Shown here piece by piece: positions 18,184 through 26,818 of a DNA stretch of 64,000 nucleotides (the first letter of the stretch is position 1; every line of letters begins with the position of its first letter). The notes under the pieces are model-generated. The model saw only the letters and a list, made by a program, of their open reading frames with translations. It had not been told where the DNA came from and did no database searches. Position numbers and translations under genes: made by a program. The DNA is taken from assembly GCF_035917415.1 (NCBI RefSeq), contig NZ_CP109073.1:930001-994000 (forward strand), given 5' to 3'. Source of the stretch: Streptomyces sp. NBC_01803. GTDB lineage: Bacteria; Actinomycetota; Actinomycetes; Streptomycetales; Streptomycetaceae.

Positions 18184-18932
18184 TCAGCGGACGGTACCCG
18201 AGCCTCGAACTCCTCGTAGGGCACCGCGTGATGCCATGCGGCGTCGCGCACCTGGCAAGCGCGCAGCACCTCCGCCGGTTCGGTGATCAGTTCCATGCCA
18301 ATGGTGCGCTCGCCCTCGAAGTGAAAGCGGGCGACCGTGCGTGAGTCGAACAGCCAGAAGTCCCAGAGGTTCAACCCGAGCCGCTCGGCGTCCGAGCGCC
18401 ACATGCAGCGGATGTCCTCGCCCGCCACCACGTTGGTCCTGCCGCAGGCCAGAAGATAACGCTGCCCGGTGGTCAGCGGATCGTCCACGAGCCGCACGCG
18501 TTCGAAACGCTTACCGTTGCCGGTCATCCGACGGACGTTTCGGAACCATGGGTGCCCCACCTCGCCAGCCGTATCGCCCGTCCGCAAGAATTCCTCATAG
18601 GAGGGCATCCGCTGATCTGTCAGGTATCCGGTCCGGGTCTCCAGCCGCCAGGCGGTGTGCTCGAAACCGTCGTTGACGAACTCGTTGATCTGTTCCTGGG
18701 GAACGAACTCGGGCGTGCGTTCCGCCGTCCTGGGCGCGAAGTCGGCCAGTAGCCGGCGCGGGACCACGACGAAGCCTTCACCTTCTTTGACGGCTTTGAG
18801 CTGTGCCACTTCACCGGCGTCGGTCACCGCCTGTCCCTGGACGAGCACTTCTCCCGTCTCCAGATCCTCGTACAGCGTCGGACAGTCACCGATTCCCGAG
18901 GTGCTTCCCAGCAACCGAAGCCGTCGTGGCAT
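18180..18932 (-). CDS. DUF6879-family protein, partner of the XRE regulator
   Basis: A 250-residue soluble protein whose C-terminal two thirds (FEHTAWRLETRTGYLTDQRM, PWFRNVRRMTGNGKRFERVR, LNLWDFWLFDSRTVARFHF) match the DUF6879 type found beside XRE/DUF5753 regulators. The N-terminal ~75 residues (CPTLYEDLETGEVLVQGQAV) form a separate small domain that I recall as common fused or adjacent to such proteins. The biochemical role is unknown. It is the first gene of the pair, translated just before the regulator with a 4-base overlap. Confidence 0.75.
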   Translation of the reverse strand: MPRRLRLLGSTSGIGDCPTLYEDLETGEVLVQGQAVTDAGEVAQLKAVKEGEGFVVVPRRLLADFAPRTAERTPEFVPQEQINEFVNDGFEHTAWRLETRTGYLTDQRMPSYEEFLRTGDTAGEVGHPWFRNVRRMTGNGKRFERVRLVDDPLTTGQRYLLACGRTNVVAGEDIRCMWRSDAERLGLNLWDFWLFDSRTVARFHFEGERTIGMELITEPAEVLRACQVRDAAWHHAVPYEEFEARVPSAE

Positions 18933-19085
18933 GACGTTTCCCTCCTCATCGAGACGCAGCAGTCCCAGCGTGAAGGCGACGGTCCCGGGTGAGGAGGTGT
19001 GATTCCCGATTATTCTCGCGCCGCCCCGCCCGCTATACCGCGTGCGCGCCGGATCACGGCGGACGGAGCGCCCTCGGAGGCATAA

Positions 19086-19328
19086 GTGTTGGTCGGCGTC
19101 TACGACTTCCCCGGCAGCTACGCGTTTCCCCCAGCCGGATACGGCGAGATCGAACGCTGGTTATGGGCAGTCGCCGTAGGGGCGAAAGCCGCCGGTGCCG
19201 ACGTACACCTCCTCGGGCCCGCCTGGCGTGACGACCTCCGGCCGGAATGGACCCGCGAGCCAGTGCGCCTTGAGTGCACCCCGCCGCTGGGCCGGGTTCG
19301 CCGGGGCCCTGGCCGTCAGCCCACGTAG
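19086..19328 (+). pseudogene. truncated glycosyltransferase N-terminus
   Basis: GTG 19086 follows a good GGAGG (19076-19080). The first ~60 residues (VLVGVYDFPGSYAFPPAGYG then EIERWLWAVAVGAKAAGADV and HLLGPAWRDDL) are the N-terminal Rossmann half of a GT4-type glycosyltransferase. After about 19,270 the reading is unrelated to the family and ends at 19328 inside the 3' end of the convergent GT2 gene. The donor-binding half is missing. It has a TTA codon at 19161, which would need the bldA tRNA. Remnant left by a deletion. Confidence 0.6.
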
Positions 19329-20215
19329 CGCCGTGCGTTCGACGTGCGTTGGGCCTCTTCCAGGGTGCGGAGGCGGGCCTCCACCTCCGGGGGGACGGGG
19401 CGGCGTTCGCGGAGGAGCCAGGGGAGGCCGGCTGTCGCGCGGGCCACCGCTGCCGCCGAGGTCGTGTCGCGGGGGATCGTGCGCAACAGGTGGGCCGTGC
19501 GGCGCAGGGCCGGCCGGGGGGCGCGGCGGAGCCAGGTGAACCAGAGGGTGTTGCGGATGCCGTCCGCTCGGCGGCGGGTGGGGTCGCGGAGGCCGGAGGC
19601 CGCGTGATGGATCGTCAGGCTCCCGTCGAAGACCAGCCACCAGCCGGCCGCCATCAGGTCGGCGGCCAGCAGCTCTTCCTCGCCGCCCAGCCACAGGCGC
19701 GGCGAGAAGCCGCCCGCCGCGCGGAACGCGTCGGTGCGCAGGACCGTCGCGGCGGCCAGGAAGGAGCCGAGGGCCGGGCCGGGGAGCCAGCCGGGGCGGG
19801 GCAGCGGCGAGTGGCGCAGCTCCGTCACGATGGGGTCCTCGGTGCCGGCCGGTTCGACCACGATGCGGGCGGTGACGGCGGCTACGCGGGGGTGGGCGTC
19901 GAGGAGGTCGGCGGCGGCGGCCAGGGAGCCGGGCGCCCACCAGGTGTCGTCGTCGCAGAAGGCGAGGTAGGGGGTGGTGACCTCGCGGACGGCGAGGTTG
20001 CGGCCGATCGCGCCGAGGTTGGCGCCGGGGCTGAGGACGCGGGCCGCCGGGTGGCGGGCCGCGACGGCCTCGGCGGTGCCGTCCGTGGAGCCGTTGTCGG
20101 TGATCAGGATCGGGGGGCGTTCGGGCAGCTCGGCGAGCCGGTCGAGGGTGTGGAGCAGCTCGGCCCTGCGGTTGTGGGTGATGATCACCACCGATGTGCG
20201 GTCATCCGGCGGCAT
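19316..20215 (-). CDS. family 2 glycosyltransferase
   Basis: A 299-residue GT2 protein. It has SVVIITHNRRAELLHTLDRL, ITDNGSTDGTAEAV, the metal-binding FCDDDTWWAPGSL near residue 88, and GGFSPRLWLGGEEELLAADL. It overlaps the upstream GT2 gene by 14 bases and is clearly its paralogue: the C-terminal IHHAASGLRDPTRRRADGIR and NTLWFTWLRRAPRPALR segment has a direct counterpart in 20202-21134. Soluble, no membrane segment. The substrate is unknown. Confidence 0.85.
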   Translation of the reverse strand: MPPDDRTSVVIITHNRRAELLHTLDRLAELPERPPILITDNGSTDGTAEAVAARHPAARVLSPGANLGAIGRNLAVREVTTPYLAFCDDDTWWAPGSLAAAADLLDAHPRVAAVTARIVVEPAGTEDPIVTELRHSPLPRPGWLPGPALGSFLAAATVLRTDAFRAAGGFSPRLWLGGEEELLAADLMAAGWWLVFDGSLTIHHAASGLRDPTRRRADGIRNTLWFTWLRRAPRPALRRTAHLLRTIPRDTTSAAAVARATAGLPWLLRERRPVPPEVEARLRTLEEAQRTSNARRYVG

Positions 20216-21134
20216 GGGCGCCCTCCAGTCGGCGGACCTCGGCCTCCACGGCGGCGGGCAGCCGCCGCCGGCCGCGCAGGGCGGCGGGGAGGCGCGGCAG
20301 GAGCTGGCCGAGGGCCCGCCGCGCGGTGGCGTCGTCCCGGGCGTCGCGGGCCAGCCGCCCGGTCTGGCGCAGCGCGACCGGGAAGGGGCGGCGCAGCCAG
20401 GCGGTGAGGACCTCGTTGCGGCGCGTGTAGGCCACCCGGTGGGGTCTGGGGGCGTCGGCGGGGTGATGGACGGCGGTGACCTGCGGCGCGTAGCAGACGT
20501 GCCATCCGGCGGCCGTCAGGTCGTAGGCGAGAAGTGTCTCCTCGCCGCCGATCCACATCAGCGGGTGGTAACCGCCGGTGGCGAGGAACGCGGAGCGGCG
20601 CGCCACGGCGGCGCAGCCGAGGAAGCCGAGCACGGCGGGTCCCGGCAGGCCGGGGGCGGTGTCGAGGGGGGACGCGGCCAGCACCTCGTTGATCGGGTCG
20701 GGGCTGAGGTCCCGGCCGACGGCGATGCGGGCGGCGAGCAGACCGATGCGCGGCTCGGCGTCCATCAGGTCGACGGCGGCGCTCAGCGCGCCGGGCGCCC
20801 ACCAGGAGTCGTCGTCGCTGAAGGCGATGTAGCGGGCGGGCAGCGCGCGGACGCCGAGGTTGCGGGCCAGCGGGCCGCGGTTGACGGGCAGGCGGAGGAC
20901 CCGTACGGCCGGGAAACGTTCGGCGGGGAAACGTTCGGCGACCAGGTCCGCGGTGCCGTCCTCGGAGCCGTTGTCCACGACCATCACCGGGGGCCGTTCG
21001 GGCAAGGCCGTCAGCCTCTCCAGGGTGGTCAGCAAGGAGGGGGCTCGGTCGCGCGTGGCGATGACCACGCCGATGGGGGCGGTGGGCTCGGGGCTGATGG
21101 GTGGCACGGGCGCCGAGTGCCCCGGCGGCGGCAC
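20202..21134 (-). CDS. family 2 glycosyltransferase, paralogue of the adjacent gene
   Basis: A 310-residue GT2 protein with GVVIATRDRAPSLLTTLERL, VVDNGSEDGTADLV, FSDDDSWWAPGAL (DDD metal site) and GGYHPLMWIGGEETLLAYDL. Relative to 19316-20215 it has a short in-frame duplication (AERFPAERFPAVR), reflected in repeated DNA near 20919-20940. The start used lies close to that of the divergent pyruvyl-transferase gene (21176), leaving about 40 bases for both promoters. The two GT2 genes form one transcript. Confidence 0.85.
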   Translation of the reverse strand: MPPPGHSAPVPPISPEPTAPIGVVIATRDRAPSLLTTLERLTALPERPPVMVVDNGSEDGTADLVAERFPAERFPAVRVLRLPVNRGPLARNLGVRALPARYIAFSDDDSWWAPGALSAAVDLMDAEPRIGLLAARIAVGRDLSPDPINEVLAASPLDTAPGLPGPAVLGFLGCAAVARRSAFLATGGYHPLMWIGGEETLLAYDLTAAGWHVCYAPQVTAVHHPADAPRPHRVAYTRRNEVLTAWLRRPFPVALRQTGRLARDARDDATARRALGQLLPRLPAALRGRRRLPAAVEAEVRRLEGAHAAG

Positions 21135-21175
21135 GCGAAACGTTTCACGCGGTCACGGCGGGTAACTCGGGGCGG

Positions 21176-22129
21176 ATGACGAGCGAAGTCGGACGGACCC
21201 TGGTGACAGGGTGGTTCAGTTTTCTGGACGGGGAGGCGACAGCCGGGGACGTGCTGGCCCTGAGCCGGGTGCGGCAGGTGCTCGACGCGCGTGGCGTGCC
21301 CTACGACGTCGCCTGGAGTCCCCGGTTCGAGCCGGGCGGGCTCGCGCTGGGCGACGCGCGGCCCGGGGAGTACACGCGGCTGGTCTTCGTCTGCGGGCCG
21401 CTGCACGGTCCGCTCATCGCCGGGCTGCACGGCCGTTTCGCGCACTGCCGCCGGGTGGCGGTGGGCGTCTCGGTGATCGATCCGGCGGATCCGGCGGTGA
21501 CGGGCTTCCACGAGGTGCTGGCGCGGGACGGCGCGGACCGGGTGCCCGAGCAGGATCTGGCGATGCGCGCGCCGCGCGGGCCCGGCGTGCCGGTGGTAGG
21601 CGTGCTGCTCACGCGCGGCCAGCGGGAGTACGGGGAGCGGCGGGCGCACGACAGCGTGGCCGGGACCGTGCGGAGCTGGCTGGCGGGCGCGCGCTGCGCG
21701 CCGGTGGCGCTGGAGTCCCGGCTCGACCGGGAGGACGGGCTGCTGTGCGGGACGGCCGAGGAGTTCTTGTCGGTGGTGGAACGGCTGGACGCGGTGGTGA
21801 CCGACCGACTGCACGGGCTGGTGCTGCCGCTGCGGGTGGGGGTGCCGCCGCTGGTGATCGACCCGGTGCGCGGCGGGGCGAAGGTGTCGGCGCAGGCGCG
21901 GGCCTGCCGCTGGCCGGCGCTGGTGTCGGCCGAGCGGGTGGCGCCGGCCCGGCTGGACGCCTGGCTGGCGTGGTGTCTGGACCGGGGCGCGGGGGCGGCG
22001 CGGCGGCGGCGTCCGCTGGTGGTGGCGGCCGATCCGGCGGACCGGCTGCCGGAGGCGCTCGGCGTGCCGGGGCCGCCCGTGCCCGGCACGCTGGAGGACG
22101 GCGTGGTTCGGACCGCCGTGGGCGGGTAG
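21176..22129 (+). CDS. polysaccharide pyruvyl transferase-like protein
   Basis: A 317-residue protein. ATG 21176 is chosen because an earlier in-frame start would overlap the divergent GT2 gene. The fold looks GT-B-like: TLVTGWFSFLDGEATAGDVL at the N-terminus, VVGVLLTRGQREYGERRAHD in the middle, and DAVVTDRLHGLVLPLRVGVP carrying the DRxHG motif of the CsaB/WcaK pyruvyl-transferase family. It probably modifies a surface glycan, perhaps the one made by the neighbouring GT2 enzymes. No signal peptide. Confidence 0.75.
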   Translation: MTSEVGRTLVTGWFSFLDGEATAGDVLALSRVRQVLDARGVPYDVAWSPRFEPGGLALGDARPGEYTRLVFVCGPLHGPLIAGLHGRFAHCRRVAVGVSVIDPADPAVTGFHEVLARDGADRVPEQDLAMRAPRGPGVPVVGVLLTRGQREYGERRAHDSVAGTVRSWLAGARCAPVALESRLDREDGLLCGTAEEFLSVVERLDAVVTDRLHGLVLPLRVGVPPLVIDPVRGGAKVSAQARACRWPALVSAERVAPARLDAWLAWCLDRGAGAARRRRPLVVAADPADRLPEALGVPGPPVPGTLEDGVVRTAVGG

Positions 22130-22190
22130 TCGGTGGGGCACTCCAGGCGGAATGCCCGAAATGCGGCACGCACGATCGTGAGGAGAGCAG

Positions 22191-24350
22191 ATGTCGGCTG
22201 AGGGATCCCGGGGCAAGCAGGAGCAGCTCGATCCACTGCGCGACCGGCCGCAGGACGGCCCGCTGACGACGAATTTCGGCACGCGCGTCGACGACACCGA
22301 CAACTCGCTGAGCGCCGGGGAACGCGGCCCGACGCTCATGGAGGATTTCCACTTCCGCGAGAAGATCACCCACTTCGACCATGAGCGAATACCCGAGCGG
22401 GTCGTGCACGCGCGGGGCGCGGGCGCCTACGGCGTGTTCCGGCCGTACGAATCGCTCGCGGAGTACACCCGGGCCGACTTCCTCCAGGGGCCGGACCGCG
22501 AGACACCGGTGTTCGTGCGGTTCTCGACGGTGGCCGGGTCGCGCGGCTCGGCGGACACCGTCCGCGACGTGCGCGGGTTCGCCACCAAGTTCTACACCAG
22601 GGAGGGCAATTACGACCTGGTGGGCAACAACATGCCGGTGTTCTTCATCCAGGACGCCATCAAATTCCCCGACTTCGTGCACGCGGTGAAACCCGAGCCG
22701 CACCACGAGATCCCGCAGGCGCAGTCCGCGCACGACACGTTCTGGGACTTCGTGTCGCTCCAGCCGGAGTCGACGCACATGCTGATGTGGCTGATGTCGG
22801 ACCGGGCCCTGCCGCGCGGTTACCGGATGATGCAGGGCTTCGGCGTGCACACCTTCCGTCTCGTCAACGCGGAGGGGCGCGGCACGTTCGTGAAGTTCCA
22901 CTGGAAGCCGGTGCTGGGCACCCACTCGCTGGTGTGGGAGGAGTGCCAGACGATCGCGGGCAAGGACCCCGACTACAACCGGCGCGATCTGTGGGAGGCC
23001 ATCGAGGCGGGCGACTTCCCCGAGTACGAGCTCGGGGTGCAACTGGTGGCGGAGGAGGACGAGTTCCGGTTCGACTTCGACCTGCTGGACCCGACGAAGA
23101 TCATTCCCGAGGAGACGGTGCCGGTGCGGCCCGTCGGGAAGATGACGCTGAACCGCAACCCGGACAACTTCTTCGCCGAGACCGAGCAGATCGCCTTCCA
23201 CACGGCGCACATCGTGCCCGGCATCGACTTCACCAACGACCCGCTGCTCCAGGGCCGCAACTTCTCCTATCTGGACACCCAGTTGATCCGGCTGGGCGGC
23301 CCGAACTTCGAACAGCTCCCGGTCAACGCGCCGGTGGCGAAGGTCCGCAACAACCAGCGCGACGGCTACGGCCAGCACCGGATCCACCCGGGGCGGACCG
23401 CCTACGCGCCCAACTCCCTGTCCGGCGGCTGCCCGGTGCTCGCCTCGCCCGACGCGGGCGCGTACGTCCACTACCAGGAGCGGGTGGACGGCGCGAAGAT
23501 CCGCAAGCGCAGCGAGAGCTTCTCCGACCACTACAGCCAGGCCACGCTGTTCTGGAACAGCATGGCCTCCTGGGAGAAGGAGCACATCGTCGCGGCGTTC
23601 CGCTTCGAACTGGGCAAGGTCGGCACCCGCGAGATCCGGGAGCGCACGGTCGACCGGCTCAACCACGTCGACCACACGCTGGCGACCCTGGTGGCCGAGG
23701 GCATCGGGGTGGCGCCGCCCAAGGCACCGGTGACCGAGAACCACGGCCGCACGTCGCCGGCCCTCAGCCTGGCCGAGAGCCCGGCCGAGTCGATCGCCAC
23801 CCGCCGGATCGCGCTCCTGGTGGCGGACGGGGTGGCCGGGGACGACGTGTCGGCGCTGCGCGGCGCGCTGTCGGGCGGCGGCGCGATCCCCGAGGTGCTG
23901 GCCCCGCACGACGGCGAGATCCGCGCGGCCGGCGGCGGCACGGTCGCGGTGGACCGGGCGATGAGCACCATGGCGTCGGTGCTGTACGACGCCGTGTGCG
24001 TGCCGGGCGGCGAGGAGAGCGCCCGCACGCTGGGCCAGGACGGCCTGGCCCGGCACTACGTCATCGAGGCGTTCAAGCACGGAAAGGCCATCGCGGCGCT
24101 GGGCGCGGGCGTGGAGCTGGTGCGCGGCCTCGGCCTGCCCGGGCTGCGGCTCGCGGCGGACGGCGGCGACGGGACCGAGGGCTCCGCCGGGGACAGGGAC
24201 GGGGACGGGGACAGCGACGGCCTGGTGGACGACCAGGGCGTGATCAGTGCCACGGACGGCGCGCGGGTCGCCGAGGTGGCCGCGGCGTTCGCGGACGTCA
24301 TCGCCTGCCACCGGACCTGGGACCGGGACAGCGACCGCGTTCCCGGCTGA
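22191..24350 (+). CDS. katE: large-subunit monofunctional catalase (HPII/KatE type)
   Basis: A 719-residue protein with GAGGAGA before ATG 22191. Core catalase residues 1-~500 include the catalytic His in [13 protein letters not shown] (H73), Asn in VGNNMPVFF (around 147), and the heme-ligand Tyr region [18 protein letters not shown] (around 360). Residues ~540-719 form the extra flavodoxin/GATase-1-like C-terminal domain of large catalases ([45 protein letters not shown]). It breaks down hydrogen peroxide. A sigma-B/F-like factor at 29256 and other stress genes lie nearby, but no matching promoter is seen in the 61-base gap. Confidence 0.93.
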   Translation: MSAEGSRGKQEQLDPLRDRPQDGPLTTNFGTRVDDTDNSLSAGERGPTLMEDFHFREKITHFDHERIPERVVHARGAGAYGVFRPYESLAEYTRADFLQGPDRETPVFVRFSTVAGSRGSADTVRDVRGFATKFYTREGNYDLVGNNMPVFFIQDAIKFPDFVHAVKPEPHHEIPQAQSAHDTFWDFVSLQPESTHMLMWLMSDRALPRGYRMMQGFGVHTFRLVNAEGRGTFVKFHWKPVLGTHSLVWEECQTIAGKDPDYNRRDLWEAIEAGDFPEYELGVQLVAEEDEFRFDFDLLDPTKIIPEETVPVRPVGKMTLNRNPDNFFAETEQIAFHTAHIVPGIDFTNDPLLQGRNFSYLDTQLIRLGGPNFEQLPVNAPVAKVRNNQRDGYGQHRIHPGRTAYAPNSLSGGCPVLASPDAGAYVHYQERVDGAKIRKRSESFSDHYSQATLFWNSMASWEKEHIVAAFRFELGKVGTREIRERTVDRLNHVDHTLATLVAEGIGVAPPKAPVTENHGRTSPALSLAESPAESIATRRIALLVADGVAGDDVSALRGALSGGGAIPEVLAPHDGEIRAAGGGTVAVDRAMSTMASVLYDAVCVPGGEESARTLGQDGLARHYVIEAFKHGKAIAALGAGVELVRGLGLPGLRLAADGGDGTEGSAGDRDGDGDSDGLVDDQGVISATDGARVAEVAAAFADVIACHRTWDRDSDRVPG

Positions 24351-24385
24351 TGCGGGCATGGCTTCCTCCCCCGCTCCCCGTTTCT

Positions 24386-24433
24386 CCCGCTTCTCCCGCT
24401 CCCCCGCTTCTCCCGCTCCCCCGCTTCTCCCGC
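24386..24433 (+). repeat. 17-bp tandem repeat, 2.8 copies
   Basis: CCCGCTTCTCCCGCTCC repeats at 24386-24402 and 24403-24419, with a partial third copy to 24433. It lies in the 180-base gap between the catalase and CBS genes. No further structure is seen there. Confidence 0.8.
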
Positions 24434-24530
24434 GAGCACCGGACGACGCGCATAGTCCGGGGCTCGCGGGGTACTGCCGCGTGGTGCTCGAAGCGCACGG
24501 CAGGAAAGGCACGCAGGAAAGGCGGTCAGC

Positions 24531-24950
24531 ATGGCCCAGTTCGTCCACGAAGTCATGACACCGGCGGTCGCGTCGCTGGGGCCCGACGCCTCGCTCGTGG
24601 AGGCGGCGCAGCTCATGCGGGCCCAGGACATCGGCGATGTCCTGGTCGCGCTGGACGGCGTACTGCTCGGTGTCGTCACCGACCGGGACATCGCGCTGCG
24701 CGCGGTGGCGGAGGGACTGGACCCGCTCACCGTCGAGTGCCAGGCCGTGTGCACCCCCGACCCCGTGTGCGTGGCCCCCGAGGAGGAGGTCGGCACGGCG
24801 GCGCGCCTCATGCGTGACCACGCGGTGCGCAGACTGCCCGTCGTCAGCGGGCGCGGGGTGGTGGGGGTGGTGAGCCTCGGTGACCTGGCACAGGACCAGG
24901 AGCCGGGTTCGGCACTCGCCGAGATCAGCCGGGCGGCACCGGACTCCTGA
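24531..24950 (+). CDS. CBS-domain pair protein
   Basis: A 139-residue protein made of two CBS domains. CBS1 is FVHEVMTPAVASLGPDASLV through LDGVLLGVVTDRDIALRAVA; CBS2 is QAVCTPDPVCVAPEEEVGTA through RRLPVVSGRGVVGVVSLGDL. Stand-alone pairs bind adenosine nucleotides and act as energy or stress sensors. GGAAAGG lies about 10 bases before ATG 24531. It is convergent with the NADH dehydrogenase gene and ends before a strong hairpin. Confidence 0.88.
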   Translation: MAQFVHEVMTPAVASLGPDASLVEAAQLMRAQDIGDVLVALDGVLLGVVTDRDIALRAVAEGLDPLTVECQAVCTPDPVCVAPEEEVGTAARLMRDHAVRRLPVVSGRGVVGVVSLGDLAQDQEPGSALAEISRAAPDS

Positions 24951-24994
24951 GGGAGCCGGGCGGCACCGTGCGGAACGGCGAGAGAGCCGAGCGG

Positions 24995-25034
24995 GCGGGG
25001 TGCCAGGGGGTTGCGGGTCCCCCGGGCACCCCGC
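24995..25034. terminator. bidirectional hairpin between convergent genes
   Basis: GCGGGGTGCC-A-GGGGG pairs with CCCCC-G-GGCACCCCGC: 15 pairs, one mismatch, 8-base loop. It lies 45 bases after the CBS-protein stop and could end both transcripts. Confidence 0.6.
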
Positions 25035-25044
25035 CTCCGCGTCG

Positions 25045-25188
25045 CGGCGTTTCCCGGGTTTCTCGGCGTTTCCCGGGTTTCTCGGTGCTTCTCGGTGCTT
25101 CTCGGTGCTTCTCGGCGCGGAGAACCCGAGAACGCGCGAGAAACGCGGGTGGGTCACTCCACGCACTCCCTGCGGGTGGGTCACTCCA
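25045..25188. repeat. three families of short direct repeats
   Basis: A 19-bp unit (CGGCGTTTCCCGGGTTTCT) twice at 25045-25082; a 10-bp unit (CGGTGCTTCT) three times at 25083-25112; and a 17-bp unit (GCGGGTGGGTCACTCCA) at 25145-25161 and 25172-25188. The last copy covers the stop codon of the NADH dehydrogenase gene, so the gene's 3' end seems to have been duplicated. Confidence 0.75.
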
Positions 25189-26485
25189 TGGGGGTGCGGG
25201 CCAGCTCGGGCGAGGCGGTGTCCAGCGGAACGGAGCCGGAGCGGACCATGCCCAGCTGCACGGCCTGCCGGGGCAGCACCGCGTCCAGCAGCCAGTCGGC
25301 GGCGACGCGGAACCGGTTGCCCGGCATCGCCAGCAGGTGGTAGCCCCGCGTGACGGCACCGGCCAGCGGCCCGGACAGCGGAATCCGGTACGGGTTGGCC
25401 GCGGCCTTGACCCCGCCGAGGTCGACGACGAAGCCCTTGTCGTGGTGCTCGTGCGCGCCGCGCTCCCCCATGCCGTAGCGGGCGGCGATGTTGCGCGCGG
25501 CCGTCTTGCCCTGCCGCCAGGCGTGCTGGGCGGTCATCGGGGTGTACTTGCCGGGCTGCGTGAGGTCGGGCACGGCGGCGGCGTCGCCGCAGGCGAAGAC
25601 CTCCGGGTGGTCCGGCACGTTCAGGAAGGCGTCGACGCACAGCCGACCCCGCTCGGTCGGCAGTCCGACGTTGGAGACCAACGGGTCGGGCCGGACACCG
25701 ACGCACCAGATCAGGCTGCGGGTCGGGACGAACTCCCCGTCGTCCAGCAGCACACCGTCCGGCTTGGCCTCCTTCACCGACATCTTGTTCCGCACGTCCA
25801 CGCCGCGCTGCCGCAGCACCCGGTCGGCGGTGCGCGACAGCCGTTCGTCCAGCTCGGGCAGCACGCGCGGCGCGATGTCCAGCAGCATCCACCGCGGGCG
25901 AAGGCCCTCGGCCCGCTCCCGGCGGACGATCGAGTCGGTGAACATCGCGCCCTGCGCCGCGACCTCCGTGCCGGTGTAGCCGGCGCCGACGACGATGAAC
26001 GTGGAGCGCGCCCGGCGCTCCTCCTCGTCGTCGGCGTGGGCGGCGAGCTCCAGCTGGCGGACGATGTGGTCGCGCAGGTACAGCGCCTCGGGCAGGCCCC
26101 GGAAGCCGCGCGCGTACTGCGCCACGCCGGGGATGGGCAGCAGCCGGCTGACACTGCCGACGGACAGGACGAGGGTGTCGTAGTCCAGCTCGCCGTGGTG
26201 CCCCTCGGGGCCGGTGAAACGGATACGGCGGGCGTCGAGGTCCACGCCGGTGGCCTCGCCCAGCACGAGCCGGGTGCCCGGCAGCGTCGCGGTGAGCGAG
26301 ACGGTGACCCGGCGTGGCTCCAGGATTCCGGCGGCCACCTGGGGCAGCAGCGGCAGATAGAGGAAGTAATCGGTCGGGTTCAGCAGCACGATGTCCGCGC
26401 GCTTCCCCATCGTGCGGGAAAGCTGCCGCGCGGTCCGGTAACCGGCGAATCCCGCCCCGACGATCACGATCCGGGGCCGGCTCAT
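25181..26485 (-). CDS. type II NADH dehydrogenase-like FAD/NAD oxidoreductase
   Basis: A 434-residue protein. ATG at 26485 is the start: AGGAGG (26491-26496 on the complement) is five bases upstream, and the in-frame GTG at 26491 lies inside that site. FAD motif RIVIVGAGFAGYRTARQL at the N-terminus, NAD motif FIVVGAGYTGTEVAAQGAMF near residue 165, and VFACGDAAAVPDL, then TAQHAWRQGKTAARNIAA as in NDH-2. LYLPLLPQVAAGILEPRRV is the region around the flavin typical of Ndh. No long transmembrane helix, but a hydrophobic C-terminal part may associate with the membrane. It would pass electrons from NADH to menaquinone. Confidence 0.87.
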   Translation of the reverse strand: MSRPRIVIVGAGFAGYRTARQLSRTMGKRADIVLLNPTDYFLYLPLLPQVAAGILEPRRVTVSLTATLPGTRLVLGEATGVDLDARRIRFTGPEGHHGELDYDTLVLSVGSVSRLLPIPGVAQYARGFRGLPEALYLRDHIVRQLELAAHADDEEERRARSTFIVVGAGYTGTEVAAQGAMFTDSIVRRERAEGLRPRWMLLDIAPRVLPELDERLSRTADRVLRQRGVDVRNKMSVKEAKPDGVLLDDGEFVPTRSLIWCVGVRPDPLVSNVGLPTERGRLCVDAFLNVPDHPEVFACGDAAAVPDLTQPGKYTPMTAQHAWRQGKTAARNIAARYGMGERGAHEHHDKGFVVDLGGVKAAANPYRIPLSGPLAGAVTRGYHLLAMPGNRFRVAADWLLDAVLPRQAVQLGMVRSGSVPLDTASPELARTPME

Positions 26486-26818
26486 GCGCACCTCCTAGAC
26501 GCGGGAATGTGATGGTGGCGAGTACCCGTCCCCGGCCTTCCCATGCGCTCGGCGCGTCCGGCCGGGCCCGGCGGGCCGGCGCGCGCGCCCGGGGCCGGTG
26601 AACACGATCGCCACCGGCGGGTGCCCCTCCCGGCCCGAGTCGCCGTACAGGGTGCGCCAGAACGGTCCCGGCCCGGCGCTGCGCGCCGAACCCGGCTCGC
26701 TGACCGTGCGGCGGAAGAAACGCCCAGGGGTCGGTCGGAGGCGCGGCCGGCTCGGCGGAGGGCGGCCGGACGGTCGGGCCTCGGGCCGCACGGGCCGGGA
26801 CCTCGGCGAGCCGGGGCC
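26486..26818. other. 333-bp gap with a possible gene remnant
   Basis: Apart from the ribosome-binding site of the NADH dehydrogenase gene, I see no promoter or hairpin I trust. On the complement, around 26590-26700, a frame reads FFRRTVSEPGSARSAGPGPF and HPPVAIVFTG. The latter recalls a stretch in actinobacterial replication-relaxation proteins, so this may be a short decayed fragment; the similarity is weak. Confidence 0.25.

Noticed and set aside
24386..25188. Possible CRISPR array
   Set aside because: The repeats are 10-19 bp, contiguous without unique spacers, and of several unrelated types.
26495..26791. A 98-codon complement ORF with a HPPVAIVFTG stretch
   Set aside because: Only about ten residues recall a replication-relaxation protein and the rest is low-complexity; not enough to call a gene.
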